Shown: piece after piece, positions 9,616-22,700 of the stretch | How the letters are laid out: each line of letters begins with the position of its first letter | Position numbering within the stretch: the stretch's first letter is position 1 | NCBI GenBank assembly: GCA_027563935.2 | Contig: CM050450.1 | Coordinates: 6,183,957 to 6,247,956, forward strand | DNA length: 64,000 nt | Source of the DNA: Costus lasius | Lineage: Eukaryota; Streptophyta; Magnoliopsida; Zingiberales; Costaceae | Direction of reading: 5' to 3' | Position numbers and translations under genes: made by a program | The notes under the pieces: generated by a model | What the model was told of the DNA's origin: nothing | Seen by the model: the letters and a program-made list of their open reading frames with translations, nothing else | Database searches by the model: none

Positions 9616-10828
9616 TGTCATGCCCCGGTCGGATCAGCCATAAACTAGTGTCTTAGGGTTGTCTGGCGGAACACCAAGGCGTGAACTTCCTAGGGTTTCC
9701 AGTCAAAATCACAACCCAAATAAGAAAACCCTTATTTCCCTGATTGATTTTTATCCCCAAATTATAAGTCGCACGGAAGAAACCCTAACCCTAATTTAGG
9801 AAATACCTTTCTCGTCAAAATCTCCAAGTCAACCGTTGACCAAAATCTTGCCGCACGCCCAAATTTCCGTCTGTGATGATGTCACGCCGACGTCACCTTC
9901 AATTTGAAATTGAATTGCCGAATCGATTTCACTCTGCTCGTCAAATTCTGCCTCTGTTCCATGTTTGGTCAAAATCGGAACGCGTCTTTGCAGCTTGCTT
10001 TGTCTTCTTCCTCGAGCGAGTGCCGCGCTCGTCGCGTTGTTGTCAAGGAAGAACGTTGGCCGGCCGGGGAGGTCGCCGCCTTGCCCCCAACCTCGTCACC
10101 GTCTGGTAGCCGCCCGCCGCCGGAAATCGTCGCCGCGCCGAAAGAGCTCGCGAACAGGGGAAGAGGTGGAAGAAGAAGAAAGTCGCTTTATTCCCCTACG
10201 GAACGTTACACGCTTCACTTCTCCGTTGCCGACGACCCCTGTCGCTGGTGCCCGCACTCCCTTCCCTCGCCGGAACCCCCTGGTTCCGGTTACAGTCGCT
10301 CGCGTCTCTCACTGCTTCCCTCTCACCGAAGTCGCTCGTCGTCGCCCCCTGGCAACAAAGCCTCTCACAATACCTCGCTCAATGAAGATTCGCTGCTGAT
10401 CGCCCCCTCCGATGATGAAGATCCCTCGATGCCTCCTGTTGGTCCCTTTTGAAGGAGAGAGCGCCGCCTCCCCATCTCTGTTTAGGGCGTCCGCCGCCCG
10501 CTTCTCACGCGTGCGCCGACCATGCTTCCATCATCCGTTCGCGCCTTCTGCTCCCCGTCCGCTTCGGTCGGATTCGTTGCTGACACCGCGTCCGAGCTCT
10601 CTGTTGAGAAGCTCGCGTTGCCGCATCCGTCCACTATCTCCTCGCGCCACACCAAAAGCTTCGTCGCCATTCCGCGTGCCGCCCGCTTGTTGTGCGGTCA
10701 ACATTGAACGTTGACGGCCCGAGTTCCTTTGACTGCGTGTTTTGGGGAGAAAACGGACTCCGCGTCCCACCCTTACAGCTTGGGCTTGTGTTTGGCCCAC
10801 TGGGCTTTCGGCTGAACTAGGCCTGACA
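9616..10828 (-). mobile_element. Solo LTR D, related family
   Basis: The 1,213-bp segment begins TGTCAGGCCT and ends GGGGCATGACA on the minus strand. It is flanked by CTTGG (9611-9615) and CTTGA (10829-10833). It shares the TCCTAGGGTTTCC, TTTTTATCCCCAAATTA and AAACCCTAACCCTAATTT blocks with the LTRs of B and C but is clearly a different family. No internal region is attached. AATAAA on the minus strand near 10190 is a plausible polyadenylation signal. Confidence 0.75.
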
Positions 10829-10833
10829 CTTGA

Positions 10834-13527
10834 TGTACTTCTTAAAGAGAGCAATTACCTATTTGAGCTTCTCACTCTGGATAATCACATATCACATATA
10901 AGTTCTGGTTGAAACCAACTATTCAATGTGTCCGTTCAACCATTAACATTGAACTTGTCATAATTCTGTAATGAGAGTTGCCTGCTGGCTTTTAAAATCT
11001 TGTCAGAACTATTTTTATCTCGTTATTGTAAGATGGCATAGAAAGAGCCACCAGTCAATGATAAACTATATCATCTCTTTGTATTTCAGGTGCACAATGG
11101 GTTTGCATAGAGGTGTGGCTCTCTGTATGGATTATTGCTTGGCTGCAGAAGTTGCTAATGATAATAGTTGATTTAAAACTGTGGTTTTGTCTGGTGGAAC
11201 TTCTTGTTTACCTGAACTGCCAGGTACGCTTGCCCAATTTGTTAATGAATATACATTGCTGGCCATACAATCGGAAGTCTTGTGACTTGGAACACTTTGA
11301 TTGCATGTTCTGAATGAACTTCATGTATAGTTTATATTTTTGTAATAACTTTAACATGTTTGCGGTGTTTTATTCATGGGACATTTCAGAGTCACTGAAG
11401 AGAGCTCTATAAAATTCTTCCGTCAATGTCTGGAGTAAAGGTCATTCCTCCATATGGAAATATAACTTGCATGGTTTCACTTGCAATTTGATGTCAATTA
11501 TTTTCTCGGTAAAAATAAAAGAATAATTGTTATTTATTATATCTGGTGTCTTAATAAATGACGAAATAACATGTTACATGACTTCTACGATTATCACCTT
11601 GCTAACTATCACTAGATCTAAGAAAACCTCTGCCTGCAGTTGACCTGATTGTGTACATACAGAATTTTCAAAGTGATTTTAGCTGTGGGACCAAGCATCA
11701 AATATAACAGATGCTGCTTCTTTGGAACCTTCGGTACCGTTTTCTTTCACCTGAAACTTTGAGAAGATATTCAATCATAATATTGGCTGTACATGTTTCA
11801 ATCAACAAGAACTTAATTGGTATGCCCTTGTTTCTTTTGCCCTAGTTTGGACTTGACATGAGAATGGAAACTGACTTCATGATGGTTTGGGTGCCATATA
11901 TTGCTTATATTTTACTTAAAAATACAAAAGTTTGTTATATTTATTTTTGACATAACCTCTGCACGCGTGAGAATAGGAATTTAGGTTGGATTGTGAACGT
12001 TGGCTATATTGCTGAATAACATTGTTAATTTGAGTACCTTCATAACCCTGAACAAATTTGTATGATGATCTCTTACATGTCCTGATACATGTGTGCACCT
12101 TGACTGATGCATGGTGCATTTCAAATAAACAGTTCCGCCAAATGGGCCGACGGAACGCAGCATGGTGAATCAAATGTGCCTCGAGTTCTTCCTGATAGTT
12201 AGCATGTCTGTAAATATTATATTGCCTACATGAGGGAGAGAAATTCCTAGGATTTTTGGTCGGGTAAGCCATCCATAAGAGATATGTGAATCTTAAAGCA
12301 ATGCCACCTTTGCTTTAAGATTTATAATTTTAGGGTGACATCTGAGCCATTTATTTCTTAAGATATGCAAATTTGAAAAATGGGACCGAGCTTTTAGATT
12401 TTGTTTACGATTTTGCTTCCGATTTTCGTTCATTAGGCACTAAACCGTTCTGCATTTTAATTGATTGAAGGCTTACCGCGAACAATCAATCGAAAACAAA
12501 GCTGATCAATCCTTGGAAAGCTATTAAAAAAATGTAAACGTGACATGTGGCGTCACTCTTCTCACTCTTAATTTGTTTTATACAGTTGTTGCCTCCGGTA
12601 TCAAAATTAATCAATGGTACTAAAAAAAATTATGAAGTAAAAAAAAAGAATTATCCAAATATATTAAGATGTCATTTAATACAAAATGGTAACGTAAACA
12701 TTTCCTGCACATACATGCATTTTAGTGCATGATATAATTCTGGCTTCAAAACTTTTTCACTTCCATAGTTTAATCTACCAGGGACACCTATAAGTTCGAT
12801 ATTTACACTAAGAAAAATCGCTTTCGCTTCAATCAGTCTTTTACTCATGTAGCATACTGGGGTGTAAAATATGTAAAATAACCTTGCAAAATGCTGAGGA
12901 CATTCTTGCGTTGCAAAAAATTTACTTGATCATTCTCTGGGCATCAATGATATTTGTCCGGCACCGGATTAACAAAATATCCTCTTCTGAATCAAGAAAA
13001 GCAAATAGTTGATGAAAGAGTCAGAGACATTAAGATATGCATTCTAGATTAGAAATTTAGTGTAAAACCTAGGGCCCTATTGCAAATAGTTGAAAAACTA
13101 GTGGAGTAGTTACCTTCGAACATCCGGCAAAATTATATTTTTTTATATATTTTCTTACATTAGTGAGATAAACAAACATCTTGCATGTCAATTTGGTAAT
13201 AATTTAAGGGAGACTGAACTATTTATTATATAAAAGTATACAAGATCTTCAGACACAGTCCTTCCCGTTGGCTGAGCTAACTATGAAAGGCCCGTACACT
13301 ATGGCTTGGAAATGATCAGGATATCCCTTACCTGATCAGGAACACCTTAAATAGCCTTCGTTAGGAACATATGTGTGTTCATACTGCTAACTTTGGATAA
13401 AAGAAGAAAAAGGTAATTTCAGAATATTTTTAAAACGAAATATACTGCCTATTTATGACAAATACCAATTAGGACTGGATGAATTATGCACTTGAGCTCT
13501 TGAACTTACTAATTGGACAACAGAATA
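10834..13527. other. AT-rich intergenic stretch, no gene recognised
   Basis: This is simple AT-rich sequence with scattered short open frames and no domain. A short open frame around 11095-11170 follows an acceptor-like TTTCAG, but I cannot connect it to a gene. The right end is the 3' flank of the SEC14-like gene, and its untranslated region should lie here. Confidence 0.4.
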
Positions 13528-16500
13528 CTAGAAATTTTGGATGATTAGCCCTTCGAAAAGTAATAGTTCAAACTTAAAGAAAACCAATCCAAAACAATTT
13601 ACCCGAAGTTTTATTTCCTGCATTGCATCTAATGACTCGGCAATTTCCAGTTGCTTCACTAGAGTAGCATGCAATACCTGAAACAGACGTAATTAAATAT
13701 ATCTGTAAGACAAACGTAAAAAATATAAAGAATATGAAAATTCTACACAGAGCTAATGCATGAACTGAACGTAGTAGCGCTATATATGACTTCCACGAAG
13801 ACCAACAAAGCATTGGGTGAATAAAACCACGTATAGAAGACAAGCTGTTCCAAGCATATATAGCGATAGGATGGAAGAAAAAAAAAAGAGAAGAATGACA
13901 AAGAAGTTACACCAATTGTTAACCAACTCGCAAGTCATAATCAATGCAACTTACTCGTTTGGTCTTTTCAAGGTCAGACTCAATGTGCTTTATCCGGTCC
14001 CAAGATTCATGTAGGATCCGTTCTTTCTCAATAGGAATCTCAGCAGGCTTGTTGGTGAGCTCATCGAACATTAGTTCTAGCCTCTGAAGGTGCTCCAGAC
14101 AAGGATTCAAATGATCTTCAACACTTTGCATTGTGGAACTCTGCTGGGCAGCCTCATTTTGAGCATCTGAAGGATGGATATTGCTCGATCTTGCCTCTTT
14201 GAAACCAATACGTAAGAAGTTCAGAATCTTGACTAGCAAAGCCATAAACACTCTTGCAAACCACTGAAAGATTCTCTCTCCAGAATCCTCCTTGGAGATA
14301 GTGCGGTTCGTGATTTTCAAACTATCTGAGAACAACAAAAATCTAAATCATGATCCTAAGCATTGCATACTCAAGCAACCCATTTTGCAGTACCTTGTGC
14401 GTTGGGTCTCGTAGTGCTGTACGAACTCTGTCCATGATATTTGTAATTCAACGATATTTTGTTGGATTGTGTTGCTCTTTGACCGCAATCTATAGCTTTA
14501 TCAACCACAACAAAGTGGTCGTCACAGCTATAGTAAGCTGTTGAATTTCTTGCTTTGACCTGAATAGATAGTCAGAAAATTTGGATTAAGTAGATGTGAC
14601 ATATCTCAAGATTTACCATCAATGACGAAAACCAAAATTTTTTGAGATTATGATCGATATCCAAGCCCCACTAGAGCATTTAGATCAGAATGTAGAGCTA
14701 GTGATGAAATGCTCTGGGCACCCTACATATGATCTCAAGATAGTTACTTATTAGCATATGATAGATCCAAAAATGGTAAATGGAAGGAATACGACACTGA
14801 ACGTAATCTAAGGCTATGTTCTGTTGGATAGAATCCACCATGAAAAGGATGAAAAATATAATGAATCTAGATGACTTCCATGATGGGATTCTATCCAACA
14901 TAACATAAAAGCAGTATGGATATACAGAAACTAACAGAATCTCAAAGAGTGACATATTAAACTAAAAACTTATATAATCATAAATTTTTCGCACAGAGGA
15001 GATATTATATATAGTATGAACAAAAGATCTTTAGAATAGAATTTTCGCTCCTTATACATGGAAAAGGAAATTACTGCAAGCACTCAGCAGCAAGACGTAC
15101 ACTAATATTCAAGTTGATTTTGGTGTGTATTTATTGATATTTAAAGGGTAGCATTCCTCTTGAATCTCACATGCATGAAAATTTGATACTTCAACAGTGG
15201 AAGATATAATTTCCAAAATATTCCCCATCTTTCTAGAGCAATCCAATAAAAGCAAAAGCACATTTGCTGACCATAGATTCTACCGAACCATTTAAATTTA
15301 ATTAGAAGAAGCAACTAGAACTGCGAAGTAGTATTTACAATCCAGAAAAGCACAATATGAGGTACTGAAACCATCTGCTTATGAGACTCACTTCTTCACG
15401 AACTGGAGCCAACCGACTATGCTCAACAGTCTTAGAAACAAGATCATCAACATCTGATCCAGAATCAAGTGTCCAAGTACCACTACTTCTTCCCTGGCAT
15501 TAACCCAAGGGTAAATTATGCTTATGAACAAGCATCATAGAAGGAGAGTAGTTTTAAAGGTTGATTGAGACAAGGCTAGATGATAAAAGACTTGCCTTGA
15601 AAAGATTTGGCCCAAGAAAGGCTTCATCTCCATCCGACATTCGTCTAGTATGCCTTAGTAGAGCTGCTTCAGTATTCTGTGCAAGCTAAAAGTTGTAAAG
15701 ATAATAGTAAGGACTTGTATTGTAAGTTAAACGGCAAAGAAATATAAACCTCTTGAACTAAATCAAATTACTGAATCCATAATCGTCAACATCACATGGA
15801 AGAGAATGTATCTTTTGATGTTTCTTATACTTCACAGCTGACATAGAAACAAAACAACATTTCCTGAATTGTTCGGGATGAACGGTTTCTGATGTACATA
15901 TAATGGTAGAGAAACTCAAAATATAAGTGATATTCAATCAGTTTGTAATTGTTATATGGTTCATATTCAAGTTCAACTAATGAGATGGATTGGGGCAAAT
16001 ATGGAGTAAAGTAGTGAGATGGATTGGCCAGCAATGGATATGTCCACCAATAGTTAATGGGGCTTTGAACTCATGTGTGACACTTCTTACCGGCAAAAAG
16101 AATAAGGACAATTATGAAGAGTATTTTTTTACATCATTATATGGGAAATTTGGAAAGCAATAAATAGAAAAGTTTTTGAAGATAAAGATACGGATTGGGA
16201 GCTCTTATTTGAATTGTCCTTAATTAATCTTAGTTATGTGACTAGAGATAGAGATGGGCATTTCTTATCTTCATTCTCATCTCATGATATTCTAAGATCA
16301 TTTGAGACTGTACTTTATGACCCCTTTTAATAGTACCAGTTTCAGATTTATCAAAAAAAAAAGTTCAACTAATGAGTAGTTTAGGCTTCTTTTAGATGTT
16401 TAATCCTAGTTTAACAGAAAAAGGTGATCGAGCAGTAACCAAAGTTCTAAGTAAACGAAAATTACCTCCATGATGTTAGAATCATTCCATGGTCCTTTAT

Positions 16501-16609
16501 TAGACATCAAACATCCGCCTTCACCAGGGCATGTGCATGTGCCACCCAAAAAGTCTGGAAGTTGGCTGAAATTTGACAAATATAAACCATGCCATAAGAA
16601 ACCATCAAT

Positions 16610-16658
<49 letters not shown>

Positions 16659-18617
16659 TAACCTAGAATCAATAACCTCAAGTAATGTACTTTGATACTT
16701 TGTTCCCAGTACCTGCACATTAGAAAATTTATCCACATATAATATGGAGTACTTCAAGTACCTGTAAAGGAAACCCCTTACAGTATTATCGCACTTACAT
16801 GTATCTTTGCTGTTGTTTTTGGATCAAGAAAACCCTTTACAGTGTTCCACAGGAGCCTAAACCCATGACCAGCATTGACAATGAACATCTGATGCAATGT
16901 CTGCAGTTTTAACAGGTGATATTGTCATCTTGACACAGATGAAGAAACATAATTGATATTTATTTGGATAAAGCCGAGTACCTCAGGGTAGTAATCTCCA
17001 TCAATTTTCTGCATCTTTAGCAAAAGGTCTCTAGCTGTCTTGCTGAAATTCTTCAAACCCTGCATAAAAAATGACCTGATTCAGATGAATTAAAGCAAAC
17101 TGCACCTTCAACTCTGCAACTTGAGAATTCAGCATGGGTAGCAATCAAGTGACATCATCTTAATTTGCTTAACGCTCAGATATAAAAATCAAATCAGGAA
17201 ACAAGAACATACCACTCCATGAACATCCAAAATAGTAGTCGTTGAGTCGATGTGCCTTTTTGCTGCAATTGAACATGCAGGAAACTTCTCATGTAGAGCT
17301 TTCTCAAACTCCTGGACATGGTATTTGATATACCGTTCGACTGTAGTGATGTGCATCAGCTTATTTGGTTCTACTTTCCCAAGCCTCTCAATGTAAACGG
17401 GTCTCCCCTCTTTATCAACTCCATGGTAGCCTTGAGGATAATGTCTCAAAACTTCCTCTAGCTCCTCAAATTTAAAATCCTTGCACCATGAAGTGTTGCA
17501 TGTTGACGATGTCAGCATTAACTCATGTCATATTCATCCAGCTTAATAGTGCTTCTAACCTTACAAACAATGAACCTTAACAGAAATGTAACTCCAAAAA
17601 GATAACTAAAGAACAAAATAGTGATATATGAACCATGGGACGGCCAAATTATAAGTTAGCTGAGAATGGGAAATGGGATATCATAATAGCGGACAACAAA
17701 AATCATGTAGTTAAGTAGAATCATGAGAAAACAACGAGAGCACAGAAAAATGCATCATCTGCTGGTACAGCATCCATAATGCTTATATTAAATCAAGATT
17801 TTGTGATAGAACTTATGAATGCTAACCATTATATGAGGTAACCTACCTCCAAAATCGTGTCTGTTCCAAATTCTTTCCTCCAATTAAGCATATCAGCCCA
17901 CATCTGAATTGCTTTCTCAAACTCAAATTTTCTGGCTTTCAAAAATCTGCACCATGCAATCCATTAATAAGAAGTTGAGAAAAGCAAATGGTGAAAACAA
18001 GTTACGGTAAGAATTTCATGCGTCCTTCAAGCAAATGCAAGAAAAAAGGACAAAAATATCAAGATGTTTGTCACTGGCATTATAAATTAGAATCAATCAA
18101 ACTGAATGAAGATGTATATGCGCCATTTAATACTGTACATGCAGCAAATTTTACAAGCCAATAGTGGATTGGAAGACAAACAGGAATGCTAAACGAAACT
18201 TGTATTGTTCGATAGTTGAAAATTTAACCTGAGTAGCATATGATAGTCATCGTGTTTGTCAGGCAATAAGTCTCTAGAAATCAGCTCCTTACGAAATGCA
18301 TAGACTGCTTTCTCCTCTTCCAAATCCCTGACATCCTCAATCGATACCGAAGAAGTCCTGTGGGCACCTCTCCTTTTTCCTCGTTTCTTGAGAGAGTGGG
18401 TAAATCGTGAAGATGCGTTGAGTGCCTTCTTCTTTAAAGATCCTAAAGTCAACCTTCTCCTTTCATCTTCTGAGTTCTCCACGTCTGATCTCCTTTCTTT
18501 TCTCTCTTCCCAACTATGCAACCCTTCGATGCCTTTTTGTGCAAAACTAAGGTGAGACCCCAACAGCATTTTCTTAACAAAAATTATGGAGGAATATGGA
18601 GTGACCATACCAGTCAT
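13528..18617 (-). CDS. SEC14-like phosphatidylinositol/phosphatidylcholine transfer protein (SFH, nodulin-domain class)
   Basis: Membrane-lipid transfer protein of the plant SFH family, expected to present phosphatidylinositol and phosphatidylcholine at membranes to support phosphoinositide signalling and polarised growth. Coding exons read by eye: 18617-18229, 17946-17847, 17479-17213, 17059-16982, 16900-16799, 16712-16663, 16565-16466, 15685-15596, 15493-15392, 14559-14394, 14325-13955, 13677-13528. They join in frame to about 654 residues. Visible: a basic N-terminus with [13 protein letters not shown] and [12 protein letters not shown], the CRAL-TRIO N-terminal part with [17 protein letters not shown] (about 120-140), the SEC14 lipid pocket with [19 protein letters not shown] and [16 protein letters not shown] (about 175-345), then a C-terminal nodulin-type part with a hydrophobic segment and a coiled coil (482-630). 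The start at 18617 follows an acceptor at 18629. Intron 8 has a GC donor. The last exon could be spliced at 13603 instead of reading to 13528, so the final 25 residues are uncertain. Confidence 0.9.
14815..14907. repeat. Small foldback (MITE-like) in SEC14-like intron 9
   Basis: Inverted arms TGTTGGATAGAATCC (14822-14836) and its complement (14886-14900) are perfect over 15 bp. They extend outward to 22 bp with one mismatch (14815-14836 against 14886-14907). The spacer is 49 bp. It could be a deleted miniature transposon. No clear target duplication was seen. Confidence 0.55.
15985..16360 (+). mobile_element. 5'-truncated LINE insertion in SEC14-like intron 7
   Basis: The 16-bp direct repeat AAGTTCAACTAATGAG occurs at 15969-15984 and 16361-16376. 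Between them lies a segment ending in an A-run, the mark of a non-LTR retroposon insertion. The plus-strand frame around 16140-16330 reads [18 protein letters not shown] and then LNLSY, like the C-terminal end of an L1-type ORF2 in plants. Only the last few hundred bases of the element are present. It lies antisense to the host gene. Confidence 0.72.
16615..16656. repeat. (GA)21 microsatellite in SEC14-like intron 6
   Basis: An uninterrupted GA run of about 42 bp sits inside a 97-bp intron (16566-16662), six bases from the donor site of the minus-strand gene. In the transcript it is a (CU)n tract directly after the donor GUUAGU. Confidence 0.9.
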
Positions 18618-18628
18618 TTTATGGCAGC

Positions 18629-19740
18629 TGCAAACAAAGATCTAGTTGACCTTCGACTCTAAAGAGATAAAAGACAATCTGTACTCTGCCAACCAAATCT
18701 TTACAAATTTCCGGGAAACAAAGCCTCCATATAGTTCTGATCAAAGAAAGCAGCACAGAAGAGAATCAGAGTTATCCAAATCCCTGGCAAATAGCTGGTT
18801 GATCTACCCCAAACGGAGTTAGAAAAGTTTTGCAGGTTAAGTTCCAAAAAAGGATACAAATTGCAACTACTATTATCTATATGCCAACTATCTTCGCAAA
18901 CCCGCAACATACCCTGCTCCCCGTAATTGAACAGATGATGCTGAGCACTGCTAAAGCCAACAACATAGAGAACAAAAGTAAAAAAACAAAAATAGGCTAA
19001 TGCGTCCTGATCTTTGAGGTTTGCCTTGTGAGACCTAGTATCAACTTTAAAGTTTAAATGCCATGGATAAATTATAGGTAAAAAGCAGTTTCCAATCAGA
19101 AAAGCTAAAGAATACTGGCATTCAAATCGACGGGCTAACTACTTCAAACAGATTTAATCTGATGATTTAAGATTGAAAAGAAACTTCAAGAGAGAGAAAA
19201 GAACAAGACAAATGACGAGGTTCAGAACCCAGCATAGTGGTTCAACAACCTAAAAGCTATAAACAGGAGGTGTTCATATCCACGGAGAAGCTACTTCCAA
19301 TGGAACAAAAGACAGAAGTAACCGTCTCAAGAATTCCCCGAACTCATCAATCCGAAGTGATGTGGAGCAAATCGATCAAGAAACCTCAAAGAAAGCATCC
19401 CGAACCTCTTCAGATCCTAATTCAAAACGCAGAGATCACGCTTCAAGAAGGCAAGAGAGATAGACGGCTACCTCGATCACCGAATCAGAGGAGGAACGCG
19501 GAGAGACGATCAAATGGGTGGAAAGATCAATAAGATTCCTCGAACGGATGGAATCGAATAAGAATTCCTTCCTCTCCCTCTCGAGCTATATCTCGCCTGT
19601 GTGGGTTTGTGCGAAGAAAGGAATCGAGCAGGAAGAGATTAAAAGCGAAAGAGCAAGTGAAAAAAAAGAAACAAATTGGACGACTCGCGCGCTCGGCCAC
19701 GTTAAGTAGTAGAGTGTGATTTGAAGAGTTCAATCGATGA
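18629..19740 (-). other. 5' leader exon and leader intron of the SEC14-like gene
   Basis: An acceptor TTTGCAG lies just before CTGCCATAAAATG (18628). A good donor GAG|GTAGCC lies near 19470 on the minus strand, so an intron of about 840 bp would divide the leader. The pyrimidine-rich GC-richer stretch 19470-19740 looks like the first, untranslated exon. The promoter should lie just upstream (above 19740). Open frames on the plus strand here (19237-19533, 19721-20105) look like chance frames. Confidence 0.45.
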
Positions 19741-22700
19741 GAGCCGCGTGGACTACAGGATCGGTTCCGGTTGGAGCTCGAGATGGGCCCCGCTGGCGAG
19801 ACCGGATCGGCGATTCATCGGGGAAGAACCGGGAAAGACTACGGCGCGGTGGCGCGATATGCTCTTTATTTTTCTACTCATTTTGGTTAAGGCGTTTTAT
19901 TTTTATTCTTCGGCCTGCTGGACTTTTGCTTTCGCGAATTTTAAGGCACTGCTTGGCAGGTGGCAGTCTTGCTTTTTTTTTTTTCTTCAGTCTTGCTTTG
20001 TTGGCGCACCCGGATTTTGGAGTAAGTGAAAACAAATTTCGCGCTGCATTTCTATTGGCGGGTAAGTTTCAGAGTCACTTGAAAAAAATATATTTTTTTC
20101 TGTGAAGCAAAGTTGGCTTCGCTGATCCTCAACGATAACGGTGGACATATGGGCCCCGCTTATGGATGAATGGAGTTACTTGTCCGATGCCTGCCCAGGA
20201 AAAAGCTGCGTTGTCACCTGTGCTTCATCTACATTGGGTGATTGATGGGTGTGCACAATACCGTGCCATTACCAACATCGTTTTCTTTTTATGACATGTG
20301 TTTTGTTGACCGTCAATGTAGCTCGGGCTCATCTGTCTGCCGTGTTTATTCCATCTCTCTAGGAACCAAACAAAAGGAATATTCACGTAAAATTAAGTCT
20401 CGTGCTCGACGAGTTTTGGAAGGGAAAACGAAAGAAATAATTAGAATCAAATGAAACCAAACGCAGGTTAATAATTCGTTTGGCGCCGGCCCTCATCATC
20501 GCTGTCGCAGCCTCGCAGGTCTAATGCCCTCTGCGGCTCTGCCTCTTTCTCAGGCGTGCAATAAGGCAGGCAGGCAGGCAGGCAGGCAAACAAGACCATA
20601 GACCGGGGCCTCCCCCATTCTCAGGCGTGCGTGCGTGCAATGGACCAAACGGGCCCCAGTATTGTCGGCCTCGTCTGGTCCCCGCACCGTTCCCAGACTC
20701 CAGTACTCCACCACGACGCACGCCTAGCTGTCGTTGACCCAAGACCGCGCCTTGCTGTACTGCTCGAGCCAGCAATCAGCTCCGCCTTCGAATTGGCTGA
20801 GCAGCCGGTTCAAAGAGGCGATGAGCAGCGGGTCCCGCTTTCCAGGATTCTTGCCAGCGCGCTGTGTTCGACGGGAACGGCTGTGTGTGCTGCACACCTT
20901 CCGTTGCAGCCCGCGCACATTTTAACGAACGCACTCTGTCGCTGCCATCAATCAGCCCCCACACCGCGGGCCCCGCCTCGGTTACACCTCGCCGATTAAT
21001 AAATCGGACTCGCGGATGCACACCGACGCCAGACGCGCGGGCCCTAACATGGGACCGTGGAAGGTGATAGATCAATCTAAGCAGTCAAGGTAAACAGATT
21101 CATATTAAACAAAAAATTATTGACAAATTGCATCCAGAGGCATACTATTCTAAATCCATAATAATGTACAAATCAAATGCCTTGGAGGTCAAAATGAAAC
21201 ATTGCAAGCATTACCGATTTTTATAATGGCGACATTCACTTAAAATAAAACACCAGGAAGTTAATTTTCAAAAGTGGCTTTGAAAGTACGCAGCACATCA
21301 TGCATTGTGGTGGCTGGCGCATCTTTGATTTTATGTCACTCTAAGGACCACCTTACCATTATAGGTTTAAAGTGAGGATATTTAAATACGATCCATCAAT
21401 TGTGCAAACATTAATTCCACACTGATATGAAGGCAAGGGAGCTAAAGGTTATGAAAATTACATCTTATATATAGATAAAAAGATGGCGAAGGATGGTAGA
21501 AACATCGTGGCCTTCCAAAATTCAAACCAGAAAATAGTACATTTTGTCAACTCTTCCAGAAACCTTTCAATACCAGGAATACTTGAATTGTCCAAAAATA
21601 TTGAAAATTTTATTATATTCCTGAAGCTTTCGTTACATTTTAGTTGTCTGTTTCTAGTAAACCTAGGTGCAATAAAGAAGCTCATGTAACGCGTAGAACA
21701 AATAGCTTGAGCGGAAAATGGCCCTAGAACTAGAGTGAAGTTTAATGCATAAAATTGAAAACAAACAACTTCAAAGACTAGACTATAAGAATATAAATTT
21801 AGGCCAGCTGAATTATTACCAATATATGATGGCACATGGAATCTTTCACGACGAGGGATACTCGAGCACATGCATTGTTTCCTGTCAAGTGCTGCACCAC
21901 TACCAATAATCATATTGGAGTATTGCATGCAGTTTGAATATTGGCAGCAGCAAGTCACCTTACCGCAGCCCTCGGTACTGGGGAATGGTGAAGGGGCAAG
22001 ATGTTTCCTCTCAGAAAGGATCAGGATTTAGGAAGGATCATCATTGGATGGGGTATTATTTACGTCGAGATTCGCAGGAGGAACATGAGGCTTCAGATTG
22101 TATGAACCAGAGTTGTCATATCTGATGCAACTCCACTACAAAGTTACATAATTATATATATGCCGCAGCATCAACGGTTTTGAAGCTTCCAGCCCGTATA
22201 ATATTTATGACTATGAAAGCCTAGATGCACAGGTCGTGTGTTTATGCATCAAGTTTCTACCAAGTTAAATAATAGTGAAGAATGTTACTGCAAGTTCTGA
22301 TTGGAATCACGCCATGCGTATCCAGAGATTGCCCATATATCAGTTGATGTAGGAACGAAAATCACAATTAGAAATACAAGCAAGGAGGACAGGTTCATCA
22401 GTGTAAAATAATTCAATCATCTGCATGCGAAACGAACATGGCAGCACATCAGAATAAACAAATGAAGAAGTTGAAAGCAAGCATCAATCACGTATTTGGC
22501 AAGACAAAAATCACAAATATTGGGAAATTGTTAGTTAAGCAAAGTCATCAACCAATAGCAGTTAAGTGAAGCTTAAGTTTACCAACACATGTGGTGGCAT
22601 TCCATGACTTGAGAAAGGGTACAATAACCCAAAAGAAAGACTTCTCCCTGATGTAACACTAAACAATGGAAGGCAACTATTGCTTATGGTATCACAAGCA

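Noticed and set aside
16140..16330. Extra exon of the SEC14-like gene
   Set aside because: The coding signal is on the opposite strand and belongs to a LINE fragment bounded by target duplications.
20724..20918. Minus-strand frame with a plausible helix (LLIASLNRLLSQFEGG)
   Set aside because: It is isolated, with no neighbouring exon and no recognised family, in a GC-rich patch where chance frames are long.
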